Positions 10,734 to 20,877 of a stretch of 23,276 nt of DNA are shown in pieces. Positions within the stretch are counted from its first letter, which is position 1, and every line of letters starts with the position of its first letter. The translations under genes and the position numbers were made by a program. The DNA is from Lichtheimia corymbifera B2541 (lineage: Eukaryota; Mucoromycota; Mucoromycetes; Mucorales; Lichtheimiaceae): NCBI GenBank assembly GCA_000697475.1, contig JNEU01000729.1, positions 1 to 23,276 on the forward strand, in the 5' to 3' direction. The notes beneath the pieces are model-generated. The model was not told the DNA's origin. It made no database searches and saw nothing but the letters and a program-made list of their open reading frames with translations.

Positions 10734-11887
10734 AACGCGTTGCTGCATTCATTTACAAATTTAAACCTTTTCCTTTATCCTCCCCTTTTTTGTTTACATG
10801 CCAACAATAATAACAACGTATACGTTGCCAAGGAACAAGTCATCCCGAGATGGATTCTTTTTGTTGACATTGGGCGTTTCTTTAGCTGTAGTTAACTCCT
10901 TGGTTTGACACACACGTAATTCCTCTTTTTCGAAATACTATATCATGATTCTTGTCCTTATGTCAATCCAGGGATCAGGGGTAAATCGGTGATATATACG
11001 AGTACAAGGTGCCTGTTAACATGCTATATATGTACTACTTGTTATGCACGTCATATATGACTCCTCCTTGCACACATTTCGGCATCCTTGGAGTTGTACA
11101 TCACGCATACCAAGAAGCTTAGTTATAGGATGAAGCTTTAGTCAATCATTCCTCCCTTGAAAACCTCGACATTGCTCATGGCGGCCCTGGTGGAGTGGTG
11201 GTGAGTGGTGAAGGACCATCCTGTATTATTCCCTAATGAAATAAAGTGGGGCCATTTGATGTCTGTCGGCTTTTTTTTTATATCGTTATGCAGATCGGTA
11301 TGGGCAATGATGCACAACACAGATTAGGACTATGCATCTAGAATTATAGCAGCGATGGGATGCATACGCGGATTGTGGCGCCTTGCTTATTTCAGTTTCT
11401 CAGCCAGATTTAATCATACCCAACTCCGTCAACCCAACTTCTCTTTCAATCAATTCCATAAACGACGTTGGCAGCGTAGTACACATTATGCAAGAGGATC
11501 ATTTTACCCTTAGCAATGGACATGTGGGGGTGTCATTTGAGCTATGCATTGTGAGCATACACATGTCATAAGCTATGTCATTATTATGTTGGCAATAAAC
11601 CCAAGTTTTATAATAGTCAACACTCCACAATGATTGATGAAGGCGGGACGTGGATGTCAAGGTGATATCACAGCTGATGAGAGGATCACTTGACCTGGCC
11701 CTGGATTTTATGGTTGGTGGTGTTGAGCTAATGTCATTTTCTAACCCGAGTATGTTTTGCTGATACATGTCCAATAAGGTATGGATCCATAAAACCGTAT
11801 AGCGTGCATATGGCAACCATCATCACATCATTTATCTCTTTCCTCTTTACACCCTTCCCCTTCTTGTATATTCCCCTTAGAACTCTT
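10734..11887. other. Divergent intergenic region (mannosidase / GPI-PLD-like)
   Basis: About 1.15 kb with several ATATATG-type tracts and a pyrimidine-rich stretch (11825-11880) just ahead of the phospholipase gene. The longest frame, 105 aa on the minus strand at 11499-11816, has no recognisable family and no splice partner that I could find, so I call no gene. Confidence 0.5.
10814..10827. promoter_or_regulatory. Perfect 14 bp palindrome CAACGTATACGTTG
   Basis: A perfect dyad in the divergent region between the mannosidase and the phospholipase D-like gene, 196 bp from the mannosidase start. It could bind a dimeric regulator; I do not recognise the site. Confidence 0.3.
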
Positions 11888-14800
11888 ATGCTATCACCCA
11901 TATTATTCCAACACTACATCTGGATTGCTTTGGCATGCGGTCCATTCATTCGCATGTCCCTTGGTTGTGGAATGTAAGACCTCTTCGCCACATCTCATGT
12001 TTCAGCCGTGTCTCATTTATTGCTTTCAGGACCGTTCACACAGAGATAACATATCGATCATTAGAACTATTTGAGCCAGTGAGCCAGGTGCAAAAAGACT
12101 ATATGTCCATGTTGGAAAGGTCACCGAGCTATGTACAGGCAGGATCGTTCTTCCCTGATTGGTAAGTTGCCTAAATGAGTGAGGATAGAAAGGGATGTTA
12201 TGTTCTAGAATTGATATAGCTACATAGGGGATATCAATGCTTGGGTTATAACCAACAAGCAGAGGATGGCAAGTATCGGATTGTCTTGTTCCAAAGGAAT
12301 CAAATCTAATCTATTATTTACTACTATAGCACATTGGGCGCCGTTCATCCGAGCAGCTGTCGAGTATATACAAGAAACATATGATCGAAAGGATGATGAT
12401 CCTCACGTCGAGGTATATGTCATATATCATTCATTGCCTATTTTTCTCTCTCACACACATGTATGCCTTTAGGGATTAATTTCATTCATTTTTGCCGTGA
12501 TGGCACATGATGTGGCGGATGTACGATGGCATAGTCTGCAGGGGTTGACTGGTTACTTTATTGATGCAATGGCTCGTATGGACTTCCATGGCGAATATGC
12601 AAAAGCCCACCCAGTCGCTGATACAGGTGCCGAATTCACACTACAGCATCTTACTCCACGATTAGCTTCTTACATCAATGCCACCACATGGCATGTTCCT
12701 GTGCGTGACCTGGTCAACATTTATGCCAAACTCTACACCGATAGCAGCAAGTCTTCATCCTCACCACCACGTGTACCAATGGAAAGTCATTTGATGTATT
12801 GTATGACTACAGCATTTGCCGCATCTCGTATCGATTATCAGTTGGGTCAACATCTATTCGGATATTATGGTCGTAAAAGCCCGTTCCTGGTTGAAGACTT
12901 GGTCGACTATTACAAAGGAGGTTAGTTTTATTTGTCGTACAACATGCATCGTTATGTGTGTGGCACTCATCATCACCATCATTTGCACCCATGACTACAT
13001 ATAGGCTTGCAAGATATGACAGCAAGTGTCACTGATTGCATTGCTCATCTTGTGGATGCGTTCGAAGGCATTGAGCCAGCAGTTCTTTGTGGATCATATT
13101 TCGACAACAAGGACCAGCAGACAGAAACATACCCCAGTCACCGCACTAGTAACATTCACCGCCATTGGACGCATTCCAGCAAGCAGATGTCAGATTTGCA
13201 ACAGCACTATGATAAAGAGCGTGGTGTCCTGACACTATCAATACAACATGAGAAGGAGCCTCTTGGTTTGATCCAGCAACAGGATAACGCAATGCCTGTG
13301 GTTGTCACATCTTCCTCACCGGCCAGGCGACAACGACCTTATGGAATGATGTATCAGAAGGAGTTGATGGATTTGCACCCGATGTGGAATTTCCCCTGGA
13401 GAGGAGATGACGATTGCATTGATTTGGATACAACTTCGCATGAAAAAAGCTTTGCTCATTCATTGCTCACACTATCAGCACCTGCATTTTCGGCATCAAT
13501 TGGTCACGCTACTACAACAGGCGATTTTGATGGAGATGGTGAACTTGATTTGGCCATATCAGCACCTTATGTCAATGACCAACCCAAACTAGCCACGGGT
13601 GCTGTGTATCTTTTAAACGGGACACGTGCGCTCTTGACAAATGATCGTGTCGACGAAGAGGAGGATGCTATCAATAACGACATTCGCCGCGTTGCACAAG
13701 TCATGCTCAAAGGTGATATGGATCGTGGCCGTTTTGGATGGGCTATGGCTACGGTGGATCTCAACGCGGATGGCACAGATGACCTTGCTGTTGCTTCCCC
13801 TTTTTCAAATCGCAACCGTGGTCATGTGGATGTGTTTTATGGCAGCAGCACCAAGCATGGTATCGGCAGCACGAAGCCAGATCTGAGAATTTCATTACAT
13901 CCCAGCAGTAGTACTGAAGGCTTTGGAGTCTCACTCAAAGGGCTTGATATCGATGGTGATGGACACCATGATCTCGTTGTGGGTTGTCCTTATTGTACAG
14001 TAGCTGGTGCACCGCATGCAAGTATTTTCAATGGTACATACAATGGGTCGACATATTGTTCTTATGATATATACATAGGCTGGTGCCATTTACGTGTTCC
14101 TTAGCAGTAGCATCAAGTCATCCCCTCGATCTGCTACGTATTCGACGCCTGAAATGGTTTTCAAGAATCCACGCCCTCAGCCTTATGAAAGATTTGGAAC
14201 CACATTTGAGTCCATCAATGGTGTGCTGCTGGTTGGTGCACCAGGATATAACATGGGTGCCTTGCAACGAGTCGGTCGAGTATATGCAATGAATCAAGAG
14301 ACAGGAGGTCTTCAATGGACAATGGCTGGATCACGAGAATTCCAACAATTTGGAAGGTAAGTACAGTGAAGAGATCGCTAGATACTTAGGCTGATGCATC
14401 ATGTTATCAGCTTAATTGTGTCATCTGACACGCGAGATCAAGGTCGTTTGGTGGCGATTTCTAGTCCATCGGAGGTAGGATTGAATGCTTTATTAAAATA
14501 CAACATTCGATAGAAATGATTAATATGATCCACTATGTAGGAGACTGGAGATTTGGATAGCCTCCTTCAACGACATTGGCAAGCTGGCGCTGTTCGAGTT
14601 TATGATTGGAAAGTGCTCAATACGGGCAATACTGAGCATGACTTGGATTATGGCTTATTACGATCTATGGAAGGCAAACAGGCTGCTGGTCATCTGGGTG
14701 CTGCAATGGCGTTTTATGAATCACATGATGATGGATATGATATGGGCTTATGGGTAGGCGAACCTATGGCCAATGGAGGTATGTATGATAATATGGAAGT

Positions 14801-15168
14801 GGAGATAGTCCTTGATCTAATCCACTAATTTGGGAATCACTAGAGCGTGGACGAGTGCATAAATGGTCGTTTATTGAGGATGACATGGTTTGCATGAAAA
14901 ACGCAGATTCAGTGGTAAGTTCTCAATCAAACAGGTATACTTTGACTATTGGGGCACTAACTAACTACGTGATGCAGAGCCGCTTTGGATCCCATTTGCA
15001 ATCAGCTGCTGGCGTATTGAGTATCACATCTGCTCATTATAGTAGGGATGCAAGGTAAATTTTTATTTGGGAATGACGGGTGGTGCTATGTTTACAGGGG
15101 AGATATATAATACAAGTGGTTCTTTGTCCAATAGACTTGCTGGTGCCATCCACCTCATTCTTCAGTAG
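11888..15168 (+). CDS. GPI-specific phospholipase D-like protein (Zn-dependent PLC domain plus FG-GAP propeller), 12 exons, 854 aa
   Basis: Likely cleaves glycosylphosphatidylinositol anchors, as animal GPLD1 does. Exons: 11888-11973, 12030-12161, 12228-12268, 12330-12412, 12473-12920, 13005-14017, 14079-14356, 14411-14474, 14541-14778, 14844-14914, 14978-15054, 15135-15168. The joined frame is 855 codons, close to human GPLD1 (840 aa). A signal peptide is followed by the zinc-phospholipase domain: CGMTVHTEITYRSLELF, SFFPDW, HWAPF, MAHDVADVRWHSL (metal-type H, D and H) and FHGEYAKAHPVADTGAE. FG-GAP blades follow at about residues 431, 505 and 569 with calcium loops DFDGDGELD, DLNADGTDD and DIDGDGHHD, then less canonical blades up to RFGSHLQSAAG and LAGAIHL. 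Introns 3 (12269) and, as modelled, 6 (14018) start with GC. A GT donor at 14000 is an alternative for intron 6. Confidence 0.87.
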
Positions 15169-15264
15169 AGCTCCTTTACATAAGACATTTAGTATACCTC
15201 CTTGATGTAGATAAACTATTTAAGAGACTGTATAGTGTGATTGCGTTGCCAGGATACATACCAA

Positions 15265-15717
15265 TTAAAAGCTGAGCATCATATCATCGTCTGAAAACTC
15301 GGGTGAGGCGGGTATGGACGAAGGAACCATATCATCATTGTGCATCAATCTGACTTGTTGAGGAGTGACAGAGCCTGTCGATGAGCCTGATATGCCGTAA
15401 TTGCCTTGTTCGTTATCGTCGTCATATTCACCCTCGTCGTCAGCTTCCACCAGGTGCTGCTGTTGAGAACTTTGTGAGAATGGTGTCAATTGCCGTTGCT
15501 GGACTTTTTGGGTGCCATGGGCTGCATCGGGTACATCGACTTGGATGGCATCATACTTGGTTGTCAATGCGAGTGCGCGTTCTCGGGTGTATCGATCTTC
15601 TTCATACTGCAGCTCCTGTAATTCGTCTTCAAGACTGCGTTTCTTTGCAAACCAAGGTTGTGGTATTGCTGTGGGAGTCAATCTCGGTAGTAGCATAGGT
15701 TGTCTCGGATATGACAT
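15265..15717 (-). CDS. Hypothetical acidic low-complexity protein, 150 aa
   Basis: I do not recognise a family. Residues 1-25 are proline-rich and basic (LLPRLTPTAIPQPWFAKKR). About 27-50 is a charged probable helix (LEDELQELQYEEDRYTRER). The rest is Q/S/D/E-rich and probably disordered, with an acidic patch (EADDEGEYDDDNE) and an acidic tail ending FSDDDMMLSF. There is no signal peptide or membrane span. It looks like a nuclear or regulatory protein. The start at 15717 is the first ATG in an otherwise open frame and sits 139 bp from the divergent HP1 gene. Its stop is 97 bp from the stop of the phospholipase gene, so the two are convergent. Single exon as far as I can tell. Confidence 0.65.
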   Translation of the reverse strand: MSYPRQPMLLPRLTPTAIPQPWFAKKRSLEDELQELQYEEDRYTRERALALTTKYDAIQVDVPDAAHGTQKVQQRQLTPFSQSSQQQHLVEADDEGEYDDDNEQGNYGISGSSTGSVTPQQVRLMHNDDMVPSSIPASPEFSDDDMMLSF

Positions 15718-15856
15718 GTTGGTTGAGTTATCGAGGGCGAGATAATGGCGTTGTTGCAGTAAGAAACCAAAGACATGTCCCAGCTCTCTCGCTGCTTAAT
15801 TTCCGGTTCTCCTCCTCTCACCACCACACAGCACCAACCAGTAACACCTGATCACA
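15718..15856. promoter_or_regulatory. Compact bidirectional promoter (hypothetical gene / HP1)
   Basis: Only 139 bp separate two divergent start codons. No TATA box is visible on either strand. A CT-rich tract (about 15778-15825) precedes the HP1 start. Confidence 0.55.
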
Positions 15857-16963
15857 ATGCCTTCCGGATCAAAAAGAAAGCGCGTCATTTCCTCAAGTGA
15901 AAGCAGCAACGAAGACAACGGAGGGGATCTTTACGATGTAGAGGAATTGCTAGCTCATCGCAAACGCAGAGGAAGAAAGGTAACACACTTCTTTTACTGT
16001 AACCTTGACCTCGTTCGCTGATATCATGATTCATGCAGGGTGTGATAGAATATTATGTCAAATGGAAGGGATATGACCATTCAGAGAATACGTGGGAGCC
16101 GGAGGAAAATATGTAGGTAGGAACATATCTCTTTCAATAGCAATTACTTAGTGATCTCGTTTAGCATGTCAACAGATCTTCTCGAGTCGTATTGGGAGAA
16201 GCACGGTCAACAATCGCAGCCATCAACATCATCATCCACGACATCCAGTACAAAGCCTACTCGAAAGCGGAGACGTGCTGCGCCAGAACAAGATGTTACA
16301 ACATCCTCTGATACAGAACAAAAAGTTACAGCAGCTTCCACGCCGGAACAGAATGTTACAACATCCTCTGATACAGAACAACAAGTTACTGCAGCTTCTA
16401 CGCCAGAACAACAAGTTACAGCAGCTTTTATAGACGAAGAGCAAGATGTTCCAGCAGCTGCACACGAGCAACGAGTTACAACAGCTTCGTCACAAGAGCA
16501 AGATGTTCCAGCAGCTGCACACGAGCAACGAGTTACAACAGCTTCGTCACAAGAGCAAGAAGAGGCTACAATAGAGTCTCCTGTTCCAACAAAGGAGTTT
16601 CACACAATGAAGCAGGTTCCCATAAGCGCATTGCCTCCCAACGGAATGAGATGGTCGGAATTGATCAAGGTATTGCATATATTTGTCGACAAGAGCTCGT
16701 CTGGAAGCCCACTGCTGGCACAGTTGCAATGGTGAGTTACTCTCCGCTCGCATGAATTTTCTCTGATATTGCTTTAATCTAGGCCCAATGATACGACGTC
16801 ATTCTGTTTGACAAAAACTTTAAGGAAAAAGGCACCGGAAAAGGTAGAGGTTCTTTTGCACATCACTTCAAACAAGGGTAACATTGCTGACGACATGTTT
16901 CGTTAGTTGATCGATTATTATGAAGAGCATCTGGTCGTCACACCCACATCCCGTCGCGAATAA
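15857..16963 (+). CDS. HP1-type heterochromatin protein (chromodomain and chromoshadow domain), 5 exons, 293 aa
   Basis: Expected to bind H3K9-methylated nucleosomes and dimerise through its chromoshadow domain to build heterochromatin. Exons: 15857-15979, 16039-16112, 16165-16731, 16783-16843, 16907-16963; introns are GT-AG, 51-63 nt, and the frame is 294 codons. The chromodomain (about residues 25-76) reads YDVEELL, then YYVKWKGY, then ENTWEPEENI. Aromatic-cage candidates are Tyr26, Trp50 and Tyr53. A basic stretch (KPTRKRRR) follows. The hinge (about 107-198) is a run of roughly 10-residue repeats. The C-terminal chromoshadow-like domain (about 227-285) has MRWSELIKVLHIF and ends with LIDYYEEHL, matching the terminal helix of HP1 proteins. 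The gene is convergent with RFC3, 155 bp between stops. Confidence 0.88.
16286..16560 (+). repeat. Coding minisatellite in the HP1 hinge (units of about 27-33 bp)
   Basis: Nine imperfect units of about 10 codons begin with GAACAA or GAGCAA and encode EQxVTxxSxx variants. Types alternate: EQDVTTSSDT / EQKVTAASTP, EQNVTTSSDT / EQQVTAASTP, then EQDVPAAAH / EQRVTTASSQ twice. The last pair is almost identical at DNA level, showing recent expansion as a two-unit block. All steps keep the frame. Confidence 0.85.
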
Positions 16964-17118
16964 ACTCCATCCCAAAACCATCATATGTAGCCTTCTTTTG
17001 GTATAAATGATCATTTTCATACGTCAAATTTGCATAAAGAATAATCTAGTACTTTGTACGATGACTATCAAACATGTGTGCATTAGTATACCAGCATGAA
17101 ATAGTATCTATGTTCCCC

Positions 17119-18683
17119 TTACCGAAGATAGGCGTCCATCACACTGGCAATGAAAGCTTCCAAATGAAATACATGTTTGCGGCCCAAATTCATGCGGTGT
17201 TGCTATCATCCCATTTGTGTCAGCCACGAGCGGTGAATACAATCACAATAACTTACATGATAAGCTGCTTTGTCAATGACCGTTCTTTGCATTTCACTAT
17301 CCATCCTTTTCATCAATTGAAACGAGAGGTTCTACTCAAATTGTATATGTGAATTAACACCTTCACACAGTAATTTCCTCGCTAAATGTACCTTCATGAT
17401 GACAGTAGGTTCCACACCACGCGTGATCAAATCGTAAACATGCTTCCGAGTTTCCAGTAATCTATGTAACACCCGTGTCCTTGTCAACTCGATCCTTTCA
17501 ATAAACTTTCCTCCTCCTCGCTCTTTACCTTTGTGGTGTTTGTTCTTCCAAAATCATCTTGGCCAACCCTTGAATGACCACTTCCCAATCCATAGCCTCA
17601 GGGACTTGTACACTTGCAAGATCCGAGCTGAAAAGAAAAACACTTGTCAACCGACGCATCTCTTGATGTGTCCATGATACTTACAATTTTACTGCCGTGC
17701 TTTCCAAAGTCAATAATGATGAGCGCATATTGCATTGTGTCATACGTCCAATGTTCTCAGCAAGGGGTTTTGGCAAGTTGAACTTTTCTTGGTTGGCTAC
17801 AAGCTGTAATCCAGTGGAGACCTATGTCATGGATATGAGATGACTTGAAGACCCGCCTGTGGTGGATGTTGGTTTTACCTCGGGCAAGGTGGGGCGAGGT
17901 ACACGGAGAATCAAGCAACGTGAACGAAGAGGGGCGATCAACTTGCTCAAACTGTTGCAGCAAAGAATCAATCGTAAATTGGTCGTGTACTTTTCCATGG
18001 TACGACGTAACGCTGCTTGTGCTTCACGCGTCAATTCATCGGCTTGATCAATCACCACCACTAACAACTGGTCGTTAGCATCCTCTCTTTCCCAATCCTT
18101 TCCACATTTCACCTTTGTACTGATGTTTTGCATTGGCATCCACCTGCTGTGTCTGTGCAATACTCTTAATCACATCTTGAACAATGATACGATCGTAAAA
18201 GCCGAGATCACTATAACCAAGTCAGCTGAAAAGGATCCTTTCATGGCTCGTCTTTTCCTTGTTACCTTGGATTGATTTCCAGATGATAGTTGCTTTGAAC
18301 GATAGTGAAGATAAGTTTGCGGTTGCTCGGCGTAGAAAACTGACGTTGATCGATTTTGAGCTAAAAGAGCAAAAGGCGTCAGTCTACAGCCGTGCATCGA
18401 TATCTCTCGCATGGCTTTTTGCTTGCCTTTTCGACGCCAGGACCGAACAACTCTCGAAGCATAGCTGCAATACGTGTTTTTTTTCCACCGCCTGAAGGGC
18501 CATAAAACAACAAATGGGGCAAATTGTCGGATCGAGCCTGTTGACATGGTGTGTCAGTTGTTTGTTATGTGGGCGAATGGGTGCTGTGATTTGTACCAAT
18601 CCTTTGAGTTGTTTTGAGAGGCCCTTGTGATAAGTCAACTGATCAATGCTGGTTGGTTTGTATTTGTCGACCCAAAGACTCAT
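17119..18683 (-). CDS. RFC3: Replication factor C subunit 3 (yeast Rfc5 type), 10 exons, 345 aa
   Basis: Clamp-loader AAA+ subunit that helps load PCNA onto primed DNA. Exons: 18683-18597, 18537-18427, 18360-18266, 18210-18113, 18060-17879, 17821-17685, 17627-17529, 17461-17392, 17331-17257, 17202-17119; the joined frame is 346 codons, near the family's 350-356 aa. It starts [10 protein letters not shown] like its orthologues. Walker A is [11 protein letters not shown] (40-50). The Walker B region is [11 protein letters not shown] (131-141), lacking the full DExx as usual for this subunit. [15 protein letters not shown] and the SRC motif (177-179, arginine finger) follow. The C-terminal collar has [24 protein letters not shown] and [13 protein letters not shown]. 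Intron 2 (18426-18361) begins GC (GCAAGC), with the VEK/LKI junction fixed by conservation. The other introns are GT-AG, 52-67 nt. A decayed copy lies at 22394-23276. Confidence 0.92.
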
Positions 18684-19296
18684 TGTGTATATTTGTGTGT
18701 GTATGAAAGGAAAAGCGAGAGGAGTTAAAGAGACGCGTTGTGATGAGGGAATGAAGAGGCGCGACCACCGCGCTCGCGTGAAATTTATTTTTATTGGCTG
18801 GACGAGAAGGGTGCGGAAGTGCCTTCAACAATGCATTCATGAACACCAAGAGCACGGAAAAACATATAACTTGGGCACGTTCTTAGCTATGGTAATCGTA
18901 CTTTGTTAACGATGAGCTTTTGAACCAAGCCTTTGTAATGCTTTGAGGTCGTTATAGGTTTCATCCCGTATGTACTCTAAGGATGGCATCTTTTTACATT
19001 GACAATAACAAGCGATAACTATATGTAAGCTGACAGGCAGAATCCATGAAATAAAAGTGTTTTGAAAGAATCGATCAATGACGACAGGTACACGAAACAT
19101 GACAATGGAAGTTTTATCCTACACTCAGTGAGATAATCGACTTGTGTATGCGAAAGGGGAATGTGCAGTATTATACAAGAAACGAGGGAAATGACAGGGA
19201 CTATGAGAAAGAGACAAAGAGTGATTATGTATACATGGGAAGAGTTGTGAGTGTGCGCGAGCGTAAGCGTAGACAGTAAATGACCGTGATAATTCC
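18684..19296. other. Intergenic: RFC3 upstream region and 3' flank of the nuclease-like pseudogene
   Basis: The first 115 bp upstream of RFC3 are duplicated at 23160-23276 with the RFC3 pseudogene. A minus-strand frame near 18915-18990 (MPSLEYIRDETYNDLKALQ) looks somewhat coding-like, but I found no partner exon or family, so it is not called. A CT-rich minus-strand stretch occupies 19150-19230. Confidence 0.45.
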
Positions 19297-20768
19297 TCAA
19301 AGATCAGCCTCATTCAATGTTCTTTTGCGTAGACGTGGCGTCATTGCAATAGGAGGGGTGTGTGGTGGTGTGGGACGGGATGAAGAGGGCGTGCGGACAA
19401 TTCCAAGTAGTTTGAGATCACCATCGTCAGCGAGACATGCCTTGGCTTCTTTTGCCTTTTCTTCAAGAAAGTTCTATCGAAAGATGAGAACGTCAGACAT
19501 CCCTTCCATCGACTGGATAATGATAATGGCATATCAAGTATCATGACATCCGAATTTACTTACTTTCCACCCGAACAGAAAATTCAGAGTATCTTTGAAT
19601 TTGGCTAGATCTTCGAAACGACGGGGAATCATCAATGTCTGTATCGGCTTCGCCACAAAGACGCCAGAGGAGTATTGTTGCATGTAGCTATAACCAGAGC
19701 TCCCTACATTGACAAAGAAAAACTGCAAATGAATATGGGGTATGTCAAACGTTAGAAGAACTGAGCTATGATTTACCGATCCAATCCATTGCTACTAATT
19801 GGTGTTTGCATCCTAATCGTACCAGGTGTGACAAAATGGTTGCATTGATTCTGATGTTTTTAGATTACTGGTAGCGGGCAATCATTTCGGTGACGTTTTC
19901 TCGCTTCCATTCGTTTGATGCCAACTCAACGCGTCCATTCTCCACGATAGTCAATGCTAAGAGATCGACCTTACGGCCACCAGCTGCTGAGATTTTCCCT
20001 TGATCATCGAAAGCGCCACAAACGGATTGCAAAAGGACTTGGTTGTTCTCGGTACAATCAGAAACACATTCACCACTATAGCCATTATGAGTAAATCATC
20101 CTCTCTTATGTCCAAAGGACGGCCCTTATTCACCATTCACTTACTCCTCAAGAATAATGTTGGTTTTACGGAGCAGGCAGTCAAGTAGAGATCCAAAACG
20201 GCGACATACTGTGGTCTCAGATTCCTTGCCTTCACGGTTCCAGTCATCAAAGTTGTTCACGCTGGTAAAAAAAATGTCAATATAAACCTCTTTCTCGCTT
20301 GCACACATACAATCACTTACATCAGCTGCAATATACTAAGCATGCGAAACTTGTTGGTGTATCGTTGCTTGTTGAGGATAAGCTGATGCTGTTGTTCTAA
20401 AATGCTGGCAAAAAGGCTATCTGTATCATCACTGTAGTCATGTTAAATCTCTTTACTTGTATTCATAATAAAAGACGCTTACCAAGTGTCGATTAAGCTT
20501 TGAAACGTTGCGAGATCAGAACAAGAAAGCCCTTCGAGGGATGGTGGGAGGTTGTTGTCGAGATCATTAAATTCTTCGCCAGAGAGCAACTTCTTCAGAT
20601 GGTCGTAAGAATGAGGAGAGATCAAGTTGCAAACGGAAGAGAGAGAGTCCCTACAATGTCCGATAGGCGTTAATTAAATCCGCATTGGGGCTGATGATGC
20701 TGCTATTTGATCGAAAAGGCTACTTACTTGATGTGGATTTTTGTCGTGTCGTCCCACGATTTCATTCC

Positions 20769-20820
<52 letters not shown>
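20769..20820 (+). rRNA. 18S rRNA 3'-terminal fragment (52 nt) inside a protein-gene exon
   Basis: The sequence is the universal eukaryotic SSU rRNA 3' end: it contains GTAAAAGTCGTAACAAGG and TCCGTAGGTGAACCTGCGG, familiar as the ITS5 and ITS1 primer sites, and ends GGATCATTA exactly where mature 18S rRNA ends. It lies antisense to the surrounding gene. No other part of 18S is present upstream, so this is a dispersed fragment, not an rRNA gene. Confidence 0.96.
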
Positions 20821-20877
20821 CTGAGAGGTAAACTAAGCCTAGAGGGTTGGCCTAACTTAAGGTCTTCTCTTAAGGTT
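20821..20877 (+). other. ITS1-like sequence continuing the rDNA fragment
   Basis: It follows directly from the 18S 3' end, as ITS1 does, and carries hairpin-prone AACTTAAG / CTTAAGGTT. The right boundary is uncertain. On the minus strand, exon 2 coding sequence (…AYAASCLESV) is clear down to about 20880. The ITS1 origin is inferred from position only. Confidence 0.65.

Noticed and set aside
13007..14104. Treating the 365 aa frame as a stand-alone integrin-like FG-GAP gene
   Set aside because: It is exon 6 of the GPI-PLD-like gene: it continues the KGG/LQDM junction from the phospholipase domain and runs past the true splice donor into intron sequence.
18906..19100. Minus-strand frame ending MPSLEYIRDETYNDLKALQRLGS
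   Set aside because: It looks coding-like over about 25 residues, but I found no upstream exon, promoter or known family. It could be the last exon of an unrecognised gene; evidence is too weak to call.
20769..20820. A functional ribosomal RNA gene or rDNA array boundary
   Set aside because: Only the final 52 nt of 18S are present; upstream sequence is protein-coding in the opposite sense, and no 5.8S or 28S follows.
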